DNA of 64,000 bases, from NCBI RefSeq assembly GCF_000367945.1, contig NZ_KB849179.1, positions 726,446 through 790,445 of the forward strand, in the 5' to 3' direction. A program made the position numbers and the translations under genes. The DNA is from Acinetobacter proteolyticus (lineage in GTDB: Bacteria > Pseudomonadota > Gammaproteobacteria > Pseudomonadales > Moraxellaceae). The notes beneath the pieces are model-generated. The model ran no database searches and was not told the origin of the DNA. It worked only from the letters and a program-made list of their open reading frames with translations. Positions 18,969-27,845 of the stretch are shown in pieces (the first letter of the stretch is position 1; every line of letters begins with the position of its first letter).

Positions 18969-21233
18969 ATGAAAGTACGTTCACTTTCGACATCATTAAC
19001 GCTGTTAAGCTTAGCAATCAGTACTCAGCTATATGCTCAAACAGTTGAAACAGATGCATCTGTTCAAACGACTGCTGCTGTAACAAGTCAGAAACCAACA
19101 CAACTTGCACCTATTGTGGTGACAGCATCGCGTTCAGCACAAAGTATTGCTGAAATTGCAGGTACGGTGTACCGCATTGAACAAGAAGATATTGCAAAAC
19201 AAGCTGCTGCGGGTAAAAGCACAGCAGATATTTTAGGTTTACTCGTTCCCTCGCTAACACCAAGTTCTGGTACAACCAGTAACTATGGAATGACCATGCG
19301 TGGGCGTACAGTCCAGTATATGATTGATGGTGTGCCACAAACGGGTTCGCGTGATAGCTCCCGACAATTAAATAGTATTAGCCCAGATATGATTGAGCGT
19401 GTTGAAGTGGTCTCTGGTGCAAGTAGTATTTATGGTTCTGGTGCAACAGGCGGGATCATCAATATCATTACTAAAAAAGGGTCGACCGAGGGCGTTCATT
19501 TTGAATCAAAACTCGGTGTAACTTCAGGCGATAACTTTAAAAATGATGCCTTGGCTTATGAAGCATATCAATCAGCTGCATTTAAACAAGGCGACTGGAA
19601 TGGTTTCCTGGGGGCAAGCTATACCAAACGCGGTGAGATTCAAGACAGTCATGGCGATCGAATTGGGCCTGAAGTTGCTCAGACTGACCGTCAAGATACG
19701 GAAACTATCGACGTCAATGGTCGCTTGGGATGGCAGTTTGCTGATAAGCAAAGTATTAGCATTGGTGCACAATATTATAATGATGAACAAGACAGTGATT
19801 ATGGTGCAGACTATGGACCAGGCTTAGCTGTTTTACTTAGAGGTGCAAAACCAAGCCAGAAAGCAGTTAAAGGTTTGGAACTAGACAGTCAGCCAAGAAC
19901 AAAACGTGCAGCTGTCAATGCGCAATATGAGAACCAAGATTTCTTTGGTCAGACTTTAAATGCAGAAGCTTATTATCGTACTGAAAAAGGTCGGTTTTAT
20001 CCAAGTGCAAACTATTTAGCACACTCAGAGCTTAAACCTGGAAACTATATTGTTACCCAGTCTGAGACTGATATTGATGTATTTGGTGCGCGTTTAGCTT
20101 TACAAAGTAAGTTAAATCTTTTAGATCGTGCATTACATCTCACTTATGGTGTCGATTACGACAAAGAAAAAGGCAAGCAAACCGCACAGCTTTATGATTT
20201 GAATACTTTTATTGGTAGTAATGGTTTGAAGTTTAAACCATTAAATAATTATGGTTTCGGTCCAGATGTGGATACTGAGAAGCTGGGTTTCTTCTTACAG
20301 AGCCAATTTGAAGTCAGTGATCGCTTAAATCTACAAGCTGGCGTGCGCCATGAACGAATTGATAGCCAAGTACAAGATTCTGTTCCTTATTCTGAAGCGA
20401 TGGTTGCAGATTTTGTCTCAGGATATGACCCTAAGACTTTAAAAGGCGGGTCGGTCAAGCATGATGCGACTTTATTTAACTTAGGTGCTGTTTATCATTT
20501 AACAGATGCTCAACAAGTCTTTGCCAATTTCTCTCAAGGGGCAAACTTACCTGACGTACAACGTATGCTGAGAGACGTTCCTGCAAACTTTGTTGTAAGC
20601 AACCAAACGATTGATCCAATTAAAGTGAATAGCTTTGAGTTAGGTTGGCGTTTACAGGATAATGCTTTAACTACAGGACTTACGGCGTTCTATAACAAGT
20701 CAGATAAATCTTTGAAATTTGGTCCACCAAACTTTGCGATTGAAGTGATTGATACCGATGAGCGTGTTTATGGCTTAGAAGGTAATGTGAAGTATGCGGT
20801 GACTGATGCATGGAATGTCGGTGGTACTTTAGCTTATACACGTGGTCAATTTAAAAATACCAGTGGTAAATGGCAAGAGCTAGATGCCATCCGTGTTGCA
20901 CCGTTAAAAGGAACTGTCTATTCAGATTGGCAATTTAACGATGGTTTAGGTTTGCGCGTTCAAACTTTGGCAATTGGCGGTACAGACAAAGCACGTAAAG
21001 AAGCCATTGAAAATGGCAGTCGTCCACCTGCTGAAATTAAAGGTTTTGCAGTTATGGATGTGATTGCCAATGCGAAAGCCGGTCCGGGTACATTAGGATT
21101 TGGTGTTTATAACGTTTGGAATACTGATTATAAGTCTGTATATAGCCAAGCAGTTTCGACAGTATATGGTGATATTTCTAGTCTAGCTGCACAAGGTCGT
21201 ACTTATGGTTTGAGTTATACCCTCAAATACTAA
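18969..21233 (+). CDS. actA: TonB-dependent ferric siderophore receptor
   Basis: A 754-residue outer-membrane receptor. The signal peptide ends near residue 24 (STQLYAQ). The TonB box-like APIVVTAS lies at about residues 47-54. A plug domain follows, with RGRTVQYMIDGVPQTG and IERVEVVSGASSIYGSGATGGIINIITKKG, and then a 22-strand-type barrel ending in YGLSYTLKY with a terminal aromatic. The AGGGG ribosome binding site is 10 bases after actC. By operon context it should import the ferric form of the siderophore made by acbABCD. Confidence 0.9.
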   Translation: MKVRSLSTSLTLLSLAISTQLYAQTVETDASVQTTAAVTSQKPTQLAPIVVTASRSAQSIAEIAGTVYRIEQEDIAKQAAAGKSTADILGLLVPSLTPSSGTTSNYGMTMRGRTVQYMIDGVPQTGSRDSSRQLNSISPDMIERVEVVSGASSIYGSGATGGIINIITKKGSTEGVHFESKLGVTSGDNFKNDALAYEAYQSAAFKQGDWNGFLGASYTKRGEIQDSHGDRIGPEVAQTDRQDTETIDVNGRLGWQFADKQSISIGAQYYNDEQDSDYGADYGPGLAVLLRGAKPSQKAVKGLELDSQPRTKRAAVNAQYENQDFFGQTLNAEAYYRTEKGRFYPSANYLAHSELKPGNYIVTQSETDIDVFGARLALQSKLNLLDRALHLTYGVDYDKEKGKQTAQLYDLNTFIGSNGLKFKPLNNYGFGPDVDTEKLGFFLQSQFEVSDRLNLQAGVRHERIDSQVQDSVPYSEAMVADFVSGYDPKTLKGGSVKHDATLFNLGAVYHLTDAQQVFANFSQGANLPDVQRMLRDVPANFVVSNQTIDPIKVNSFELGWRLQDNALTTGLTAFYNKSDKSLKFGPPNFAIEVIDTDERVYGLEGNVKYAVTDAWNVGGTLAYTRGQFKNTSGKWQELDAIRVAPLKGTVYSDWQFNDGLGLRVQTLAIGGTDKARKEAIENGSRPPAEIKGFAVMDVIANAKAGPGTLGFGVYNVWNTDYKSVYSQAVSTVYGDISSLAAQGRTYGLSYTLKY

Positions 21234-21241
21234 TCTAATCA

Positions 21242-21270
21242 AAAAGGCATCTGTTTAGATGCCTTTTCTT
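21242..21270 (+). terminator. Terminator-like hairpin between actA and actD
   Basis: A perfect 11-bp stem (21242-21252 with 21257-21267, loop GTTT) whose 3' arm ends in TTTTCTTTT. It begins 9 bases after the actA stop and lies before the preferred actD start. It may cause partial termination, lowering exporter expression relative to the upstream genes, or protect the upstream mRNA 3' end. Confidence 0.7.
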
Positions 21271-21282
21271 TTGATGATTTTC

Positions 21283-22515
21283 ATGATGAACAATAATTTA
21301 AAGTTTTTAGCACTGGCTGCTTTGATCAATGGAACATGTTTTTCCATGATTCTTCCTTTACTTGCCCCATTGACACGACAATTACATTTATCTGAATTCC
21401 AAGGTGGTGTGATTGTTTCAGCAGGAGCAATCTGTATGGCAATTGCATCAATCTGGATTGCGAAAAAGAAAAATCAGCTATCTCCCAACCAACTCGTCAA
21501 TTATGGTTTTTGGGGAATGACCTTTACTTGGGCTATTTTCACTTTGATTCTGTATTTTGGAACACAAGCGATTTTACCCACGTTGTTCATTTTTATCTTA
21601 CTGGTATTGAGTCGTGCTTCCACAGGTATTTTTATGGCTTTGCCGCAAATTGGTCTGCAAAGCTATGTAATGACACATGCGAGTGAAGCCGCTGATCGTA
21701 GCAAGCAGATGGCTATGTTTGGTGCGATGAATAGTTTTGGAATGATTGTCGGCCCGTTTGCAACCTCAGTTTTATTGTTTGGTGGCTTACTTTTCCCGAT
21801 GTGGATTGCCGTGGCTTTACTTGGTTTAGTCAGTATTGCACTCGGCATTCTGTTTAGTAAAAGTCCTCAAGTTCAGGCTGAGTCATTCAATCTTCAACAA
21901 GATAATGATAATACACTAGCGAATGAGCCAATTCTGAAGCAAAGTCTGATCTGGTTAACTCTAGGTTTTGTCACTTACGTTGCAATTGTGACTTTAAATA
22001 TGACGGCAGGTTTTTATATTCAGGATAAGTTTTATCTCAGTAGCCAACAGAGTGCAGTTTATTTTTCTCAATGCATGTTGATCGTTGGCGTTTGTCTGGT
22101 GCTGACCCAACTTTTAATCGTGAAAGTGTTTAAACTCAAATTAAACAGTTTGGTGATTATTGGTTTAGTCACCATGTGTTTTGGTCTATTACTTTCACTC
22201 TACGCACCTACAATTTTTGTGTTTCAGGCAAGTTATATTTTTTATGGTATTTCTGTGGCATGTTTATTACCTGCATTTACCACAGGCGCTGCTCAAGCCG
22301 TATCTCAGCAATCACAGGTTAAAATGGCAAGTTTTTGTACAGCGACACAGGCATTAGGCTTAATTGTGGGGCCATTGCTCAGTACATTCCTATACCGTTT
22401 TAGTACCTATTTTCCGTTCTATTTATTATTGTTTTTAACGCTGTCGATTGGTCTTTATTTTAGTTGGATGTTGATTCGAAAAGAAGGTGAAACCGTATTG
22501 CTAATTGATGAGTAA
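21283..22515 (+). CDS. actD: MFS transporter, probable siderophore exporter
   Basis: About 410 residues with 12 hydrophobic helices and an MFS signature. It is the eighth gene of the cluster; in the acinetoferrin operon ActD is an MFS protein proposed to export the siderophore. ATG at 21283 or 21286 is preferred; an ATG at 21259 lies inside the terminator hairpin and gives MPFLLMIF ahead of the first helix. No strong ribosome binding site is visible, consistent with low translation or coupling. Direction of transport is inferred. Confidence 0.75.
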   Translation: MMNNNLKFLALAALINGTCFSMILPLLAPLTRQLHLSEFQGGVIVSAGAICMAIASIWIAKKKNQLSPNQLVNYGFWGMTFTWAIFTLILYFGTQAILPTLFIFILLVLSRASTGIFMALPQIGLQSYVMTHASEAADRSKQMAMFGAMNSFGMIVGPFATSVLLFGGLLFPMWIAVALLGLVSIALGILFSKSPQVQAESFNLQQDNDNTLANEPILKQSLIWLTLGFVTYVAIVTLNMTAGFYIQDKFYLSSQQSAVYFSQCMLIVGVCLVLTQLLIVKVFKLKLNSLVIIGLVTMCFGLLLSLYAPTIFVFQASYIFYGISVACLLPAFTTGAAQAVSQQSQVKMASFCTATQALGLIVGPLLSTFLYRFSTYFPFYLLLFLTLSIGLYFSWMLIRKEGETVLLIDE

Positions 22516-22715
22516 AAGAGATTTTGACTAAATAAGACTCATCTTTTTTCTCATAATGCAAGTATTCCGACTGTTTCAGTCATATATTGCTGTGATGAGT
22601 TGTCTTTATGTTTACTTTTTAACCAAATTTATTTCATTTATTGACGTTTTGGATTCTAACAGGATTTTTTATGTACCCTATAAAACGTCATAACAAGATA
22701 GATAAAGGAGTAAAG

Positions 22716-24839
22716 ATGCTTATTTTTCATGATTATCCTGTTCAAGGAGCGCTTTTTGACATGGATGGAACAATGTTTGATACCGAGCGCTTGCGCTTCC
22801 AGACATTGAAACAGGCATCAAAAGAGCTGATTGGACAGGAGTTTTCAGATGAATATTTGATGCAGTGTCTAGGGTTAAGTGCGAAAGCATCAGAGCAGTT
22901 GGCACAAAAGTTTTATGGTACAGATGTTCCTTATACTGCCATTCGTAAGCGTGCGGATGAGGTGGAATTAGAGACTGTACGTAAAAACGGCGTACCCATT
23001 AAAAAAGGGCTAATCCAAGTTCTGGAACGCTTAAGAAAATCAGGTTTAAAAATGGCAGTTGCGACCTCTAGTCGTCGGGCAATTGCAGAAGAATATTTAA
23101 TTAATGCCAATGTTTATAAGTTTTTTGATTTATTGGTCTGTGGGGATGAAGTTGAAAAGGGTAAACCGCATCCAGAAATCTTTTTAAAAGCGGCACAGAA
23201 ACTCAATCTACAACCACAACAATGTTTAATGTTTGAAGACTCTGAGAATGGTATTTGTTCAGCCTATGATGCAGGCGGAATCACGATTTTATTTAAAGAC
23301 ATTAAAGAACCTAACGATCATATGCTCTCTAAAGCAAATTTCTATTATCCCGACATGTATGACTGTCTGAATGCTTTAGACCAATATATTCCTGAAATGG
23401 GCATGCCGCAGTTACAAGAGTTATTTCCGCAGAGTTCCAACCAATTGACTGTTGGAATTCATGGCTTTGGGGCCATTGGTGGGGGTTATGTGGCTCAGAT
23501 CCTGTCATATTGGGATGGTTATACACGCCCAAAACGCATTCTGGCATCAACCCGAAATCGCTTATATTTAGAATCAGTGAACAGTTTTGCTAGCTATAGT
23601 ATTCGATACGGTCAGTCTTCTTATGATGAGCGTATTGATAATCTCACAGTGATTGATGCTGATAATGAACAGCAGATGTTAGAGATGTATATGCAATCTA
23701 GCCTGATCGCACTATGTTTACCGGAACAAGCGATTGAGTCCGAGGCGAAAACGATTGCGAAGGGATTATTGGCTCGCTTTATGTCCGCAGATGCAGACAA
23801 CAATGAGCCTATTACCTTTTTGATTATTCTGAATAAAGTGTGTGCGAAATATTTGGTATTGAAGCATATCCGTGAAGCTTTACTGCAAATGACAGATGAA
23901 GATATTGCAGAACATATTTTAAGTGAACACTATTTTTGCGATACCGTGGTCAATCGAATGGTATCAAAATTGACTGATCAAGCCTTATATCGTCAGCTTA
24001 ATATCAAGCACAATTTATTTAAACAATATCAAAATGACCTCAATCCAGAAACGATTGAACTTTCAGACGAGACCGCTCTTAATGAAAAGCAGGAGCAGCA
24101 GATTACGCATTGTTTAGAAGACATGCGTGGGCAGTTTCAAACCGGGCAATTCCTACAAAATATGGATCTGATCCTGTTCCATAGTGAAACGGATATGCCA
24201 ATTTATGTGGAAAATCGCAGTCCATTATTGAGCAAAATGCGCCAAATGATTTTAGTCGATCAGATTTCTGAGATTCAAATCATTAAAAATCGCCTATGGA
24301 ATGGCTGTCATGCCATGTTGGCGTGGTATGCCAGTGCACTTGGTCATGACACGATTGGTATTGCCATGGCCGATCCAAAAATCATGAAATATGCAGAGCA
24401 GGTGGTCAACGAAGTTAAATTAGGTTTGGCCAATATGATTCCTAACCAAGCTAAAGAACTGGATCGTATGGCGGAAAGTTTCCTGCATTCTTGCCGTGCT
24501 GCCTATAAAGATCCATGTGAACGTGTAGCCCGTGATCCGCTTAGAAAACTCAATCTGAATGAGCGTGTTTTAGGTAGTTTAGAGTCTCATGTACAGCAAC
24601 AACTTCCTTATCAGAAGTTGATGCAAGGTGCAATTTATGGCTATGCCTATGCACTAAAAATGCTTGGTCTGGACGAGATTAAGATTGTAAAACATGTCCA
24701 GACCAATATTGAGCATATGGATATCACTGAAAATCAGAAGAAAGCCTTATTAAACCAGCTCTATCACGGGATTCAGGCGGAACTCAATGATAATGCATTC
24801 ATGTCACAGTTGGAGGAGTTGAAACCTCTAACTGCATAA
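22716..24839 (+). CDS. mtlD: Bifunctional mannitol-1-phosphate phosphatase/dehydrogenase
   Basis: A 707-residue fusion. Residues 1-230 or so are a HAD phosphatase (nucleophile motif LFDMDGTMFDTE, lysine/Asp motif GKPHPEIF and FEDSENGI). Residues from about 240 form a mannitol-dehydrogenase-type Rossmann and helical domain (VGIHGFGAIGGGYVAQIL). In A. baylyi this fused MtlD reduces fructose-6-phosphate to mannitol-1-phosphate and dephosphorylates it, making mannitol as an osmoprotectant under salt stress. ATG at 22716 has AAGGAG 5 bases upstream; in-frame upstream ATGs (22641, 22671) have none. Single gene with a leader of about 200 bases. Confidence 0.9.
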   Translation: MLIFHDYPVQGALFDMDGTMFDTERLRFQTLKQASKELIGQEFSDEYLMQCLGLSAKASEQLAQKFYGTDVPYTAIRKRADEVELETVRKNGVPIKKGLIQVLERLRKSGLKMAVATSSRRAIAEEYLINANVYKFFDLLVCGDEVEKGKPHPEIFLKAAQKLNLQPQQCLMFEDSENGICSAYDAGGITILFKDIKEPNDHMLSKANFYYPDMYDCLNALDQYIPEMGMPQLQELFPQSSNQLTVGIHGFGAIGGGYVAQILSYWDGYTRPKRILASTRNRLYLESVNSFASYSIRYGQSSYDERIDNLTVIDADNEQQMLEMYMQSSLIALCLPEQAIESEAKTIAKGLLARFMSADADNNEPITFLIILNKVCAKYLVLKHIREALLQMTDEDIAEHILSEHYFCDTVVNRMVSKLTDQALYRQLNIKHNLFKQYQNDLNPETIELSDETALNEKQEQQITHCLEDMRGQFQTGQFLQNMDLILFHSETDMPIYVENRSPLLSKMRQMILVDQISEIQIIKNRLWNGCHAMLAWYASALGHDTIGIAMADPKIMKYAEQVVNEVKLGLANMIPNQAKELDRMAESFLHSCRAAYKDPCERVARDPLRKLNLNERVLGSLESHVQQQLPYQKLMQGAIYGYAYALKMLGLDEIKIVKHVQTNIEHMDITENQKKALLNQLYHGIQAELNDNAFMSQLEELKPLTA

Positions 24840-24891
24840 ACATCAGGGTTCACGGTGAATGCAGCTTAACTTCGATCTGGGTTTATGTTTG

Positions 24892-24931
24892 AATAACACA
24901 ACTTTAAACAGAATGCTGAAGTTGTGTTATT
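24892..24931 (+). repeat. 13-bp perfect inverted repeat over the start of the 2H phosphoesterase gene
   Basis: AATAACACAACTT at 24892-24904 pairs perfectly with 24919-24931 around a 14-base loop. The right arm contains the GTG start at 24924. There is no T tract after it, so it does not look like a simple mtlD terminator. In RNA it would bury the start codon; in DNA it could be an operator. Confidence 0.6.
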
Positions 24932-25562
24932 ACAAGCAGACGCCCAGTTGATTGCGACAGAAATACGCGATTATCCTGAATGGCACAAGGGTCGTTCAGA
25001 TTATGGGCTTTGGTATATTGAGATTGATCAACCTGAATTGATTCAATATTTAGATGAAATTCGAGCACAATTTTCTGATCTATTGCTTCCTGCACAGCAA
25101 CGCCAATATCACATTACTTTATTTGTTAGCGGTTTCTTGCAGCCTAAAGTTAAGCAATACGACGATGATTTTCAGATTCAACAATTACAGCAGCAGATCA
25201 AGCTAATTGAAGCATTACAGCTCACAGCTTTTGAGCTGGAAATCGTACAAATTGACAGTTTTAGCAGTGCTTTGTTCCTACAGATTAAAGATCAGCAGGG
25301 TGTACTAACCCAAATTCGGCAGCAATTTGCCCATGTATCTGAAGAGATCGCAGCACTTGAATATTGTCCGCATATTACTTTAGGTTTGTATGGTGAAACT
25401 TGGTCGAGTAATAGGGTATTGCAGCGGATACAACAACTTTCTCTAAAAACCATAAAGATTCAGGTCAAAAAACTGACTTTCGGCTATTATAAGGCACAGA
25501 TTTTACAAGGATTACTGTATCCTTATCAGCAAATTGAACTAGGTTGGATATGTTGCAACTGA
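24924..25562 (+). CDS. 2'-5' RNA ligase-like 2H phosphoesterase
   Basis: A 212-residue protein with the two H-x-T motifs of the 2H superfamily: YHITLF near residue 54 and PHITLG near residue 150. These catalytic histidines hydrolyse or ligate 2',5'- or cyclic phosphodiesters in RNA or nucleotides. The physiological substrate is unknown. The start is uncertain: only a GTG at 24924 inside an inverted repeat, without a good ribosome binding site, or later TTG codons are available. The 3' end overlaps cobU by 13 bases, so it may be co-transcribed with the cobalamin genes. Confidence 0.7.
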   Translation: MLLQADAQLIATEIRDYPEWHKGRSDYGLWYIEIDQPELIQYLDEIRAQFSDLLLPAQQRQYHITLFVSGFLQPKVKQYDDDFQIQQLQQQIKLIEALQLTAFELEIVQIDSFSSALFLQIKDQQGVLTQIRQQFAHVSEEIAALEYCPHITLGLYGETWSSNRVLQRIQQLSLKTIKIQVKKLTFGYYKAQILQGLLYPYQQIELGWICCN

Positions 25563-26068
25563 TTTTAGGTGGGGCGCGCTCAGGTAAAAGTCGTTTGGCA
25601 GAACAAACCGCCAAAGAGACTGGCTTATCCGTCATTTATATTGCAACGGCGCAGGCCTTAGATACAGAAATGCAGCAGCGTATTGCGCATCATCAACAGC
25701 AACGTCCATCCGATTGGCAAGTGTTTGAAGAACCGATTTTTCTGGCAGATCGACTCTTGCAATGTGATCAGGCCAATCAGCTGATTTTGGTCGATTGCCT
25801 GACCTTGTGGCTGACTAATCTGTTATTGGATGAAGACCCAGCCTTGCAGCAACAACAGATGCAAAAACTATTCGAAGTCTTACCGCAACTACAGTCTCAA
25901 ATTATTCTGGTCAGTAATGAAACTGGACTTGGAGTAGTACCGATGGGAGAAATCAGCCGTCGTTTTGTGGATGAAGCAGGGCGTTTGCATCAGACCTTGG
26001 GGCAACTCGCCAATAAAGTCATGTTTTGTGTAGCAGGCTTTCCAATGATTTTAAAAGATGAGAAATAA
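25550..26068 (+). CDS. cobU: Adenosylcobinamide kinase/guanylyltransferase
   Basis: A 172-residue CobU/CobP enzyme. The P-loop GGARSGKSRLAE is at residues 6-17, IYIATAQA follows, and VDCLTLWLTN and VSNETGLGVVPMGEISRRF are family signatures. It phosphorylates adenosylcobinamide and transfers GMP to it in nucleotide-loop assembly. ATG at 25550 is the first codon giving the standard N-terminus. The gene overlaps the upstream 2H gene and abuts cobT. Confidence 0.92.
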   Translation: MLQLILGGARSGKSRLAEQTAKETGLSVIYIATAQALDTEMQQRIAHHQQQRPSDWQVFEEPIFLADRLLQCDQANQLILVDCLTLWLTNLLLDEDPALQQQQMQKLFEVLPQLQSQIILVSNETGLGVVPMGEISRRFVDEAGRLHQTLGQLANKVMFCVAGFPMILKDEK

Positions 26069-26069
26069 T

Positions 26070-27140
26070 ATGACTGAACAAACACAATGGTTCTTAGCTG
26101 CACTACAACAACCAGATTTAGGTGCCAAACAACAAGCTGAACAGCGTCAACTGCAATTGACCAAACCTACAGGGGCTTTGGGTCAACTTGAGCAGCTTGC
26201 CATTCAATTGGCGAGCTTACAGGGCACGGTACATCCACAGGTTCAACAACCTTGGATTACGATTTTTGCAGGCGATCATGGGGTGGTTGCCGAAAATATT
26301 TCGGCTTATCCGCAAGCCGTGACCCGTCAAATGCTGCAAAATTTCGCCTCAGGCGGTGCAGCCATTAGTGTCATTGCCAAACATCATCATGCACATTTAC
26401 AGGTTGTTGATTGCGGAACTGTAGGTGAGGCCTATGATTATGTCGGTGTTGAGCGCCATTGCATTCGTGCTGGGACTGCCAACTTTGCCCAACAAGCTGC
26501 AATGACAGAACAGGAATGCTTAGCAGCTTTACAACTGGGTAAAGACAGTGTTGATCGCGCCAAAGCTCAAGCTGCCGATATTTTCATTGCTGGTGAAATG
26601 GGGATTGGTAATACCTGTTCAGCTTCAGCACTGGCGTGTTTATTGTTGAATGAGGATGCTGTACAACTGACGGGTGTGGGTACAGGCATTACGAATCAAC
26701 AGTTGCAACATAAAATCTCGGTCATTGATCAAGCGGTAAAGCGGCATCAAGTAAATACTGCCGATGATGCTTTAAAAATCTTGGCTGCAGTTGGTGGTCT
26801 GGAAATTGCTGCAATGACGGGCGCTTATATCCGCTGTGCACAACTTGGTTTGCCAATCGTGGTGGATGGTTTTATTAGCTCGGTTGCCGCTTTATGCGCG
26901 GTACGCATTCAGCCACAAAGTCGTGAATGGATGCTGTTTGGACATCAATCGGCTGAATATGGCCATCAGCGTGTGCTGAAAGCCTTAGAAGCTCAGCCTA
27001 TTTTAAATATGAATTTGCGTCTTGGCGAAGGTAGCGGTGCTGGTGCTGCACTGTCGATGCTACAACTGGCTTGCGTGTTGCATAACCAAATGGCGACCTT
27101 TGCCGAAGCAGCAGTAACTGGTGATAAAGTTGCACCTTGA
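26070..27140 (+). CDS. cobT: Nicotinate-nucleotide--dimethylbenzimidazole phosphoribosyltransferase
   Basis: A 356-residue CobT. Signature segments are KPTGALGQLEQLA near the N-terminus, FAGDHGVVAENISAYPQAVT, GEMGIGNTCSASALAC and the C-terminal RLGEGSGAGAALSML with its catalytic glutamate. It makes alpha-ribazole phosphate, the lower ligand of cobalamin. ATG at 26070 lies one base after the cobU stop; another in-frame ATG at 26058 would overlap cobU. The 3' end overlaps the next gene by 20 bases. Confidence 0.93.
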   Translation: MTEQTQWFLAALQQPDLGAKQQAEQRQLQLTKPTGALGQLEQLAIQLASLQGTVHPQVQQPWITIFAGDHGVVAENISAYPQAVTRQMLQNFASGGAAISVIAKHHHAHLQVVDCGTVGEAYDYVGVERHCIRAGTANFAQQAAMTEQECLAALQLGKDSVDRAKAQAADIFIAGEMGIGNTCSASALACLLLNEDAVQLTGVGTGITNQQLQHKISVIDQAVKRHQVNTADDALKILAAVGGLEIAAMTGAYIRCAQLGLPIVVDGFISSVAALCAVRIQPQSREWMLFGHQSAEYGHQRVLKALEAQPILNMNLRLGEGSGAGAALSMLQLACVLHNQMATFAEAAVTGDKVAP

Positions 27141-27735
27141 TTTGCTGCGGCATGGTGAAACGACACTCAGCCACACCTTGCGTGGGCATCTTGATGATGT
27201 GTTGACTGAACACGGTTGGTTGCAAATGCAATCCACCATTCAGCAACATCTCGATGCTCAGCTACAGTGGGATGTGATCATCAGTTCACCCTTGCAACGC
27301 TGCCAAAAGTTTGCGGCAGTATTAGCTGAACAACTCGAATTGCCATTACTACTTAATGCTGAAATCAAGGAAATGTATTTTGGCGATTGGGAAGGTATTG
27401 CGACTCAAACCATTTATGAAACAGCACCTGAATTATTAGCTAATTTCTGGCAATTTCCAACACAATATCATGCACCGAATGGGGAGTCGTTGCATCAATT
27501 CCAACAACGTGTCATGCATGGTTTTACTGAAATTTATGTTCAAATGCAGCAACATAACTGGAATAGGGCGTTGATTGTGACGCATGGCGGGGTGATTAAG
27601 TTGCTGACCTGTTTGGCACGTCAGCAAAAGCTGGATGACCTATTGACCATGCCCGCAGAGTTAGGAAAGTTATATGCTTTAAAGCTAACTCAAGTTGAAA
27701 ATCAAATTCATTTTTCTGAAAAGACAGCAACTTAG
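27121..27735 (+). CDS. cobC: Histidine phosphatase, probable alpha-ribazole phosphatase
   Basis: A 204-residue phosphoglycerate-mutase-like phosphatase with the catalytic LLRHGET (about residues 8-14), the SSPLQRCQKFA segment and the second histidine in VTHGGVIKLL. Position between cobT and cobS suggests it dephosphorylates alpha-ribazole phosphate or cobalamin phosphate. The start is a GTG at 27121 within cobT. Function rests on neighbours; other histidine phosphatases share these motifs. Confidence 0.75.
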   Translation: MIKLHLDLLRHGETTLSHTLRGHLDDVLTEHGWLQMQSTIQQHLDAQLQWDVIISSPLQRCQKFAAVLAEQLELPLLLNAEIKEMYFGDWEGIATQTIYETAPELLANFWQFPTQYHAPNGESLHQFQQRVMHGFTEIYVQMQQHNWNRALIVTHGGVIKLLTCLARQQKLDDLLTMPAELGKLYALKLTQVENQIHFSEKTAT

Positions 27736-27845
27736 TAGTCATAAAATCTTATTCTATTTCCAGTATTTGCTTGGGTCTTGTAATCGAATTGTCATTGCCA
27801 CTACCTATGATACATGGCATTTCTTGACCTATAAGCAAATCAATC

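Noticed and set aside
24840..25549. Possible cobalamin riboswitch ahead of the cob genes
   Set aside because: No B12-box or the usual conserved multi-stem layout could be found.
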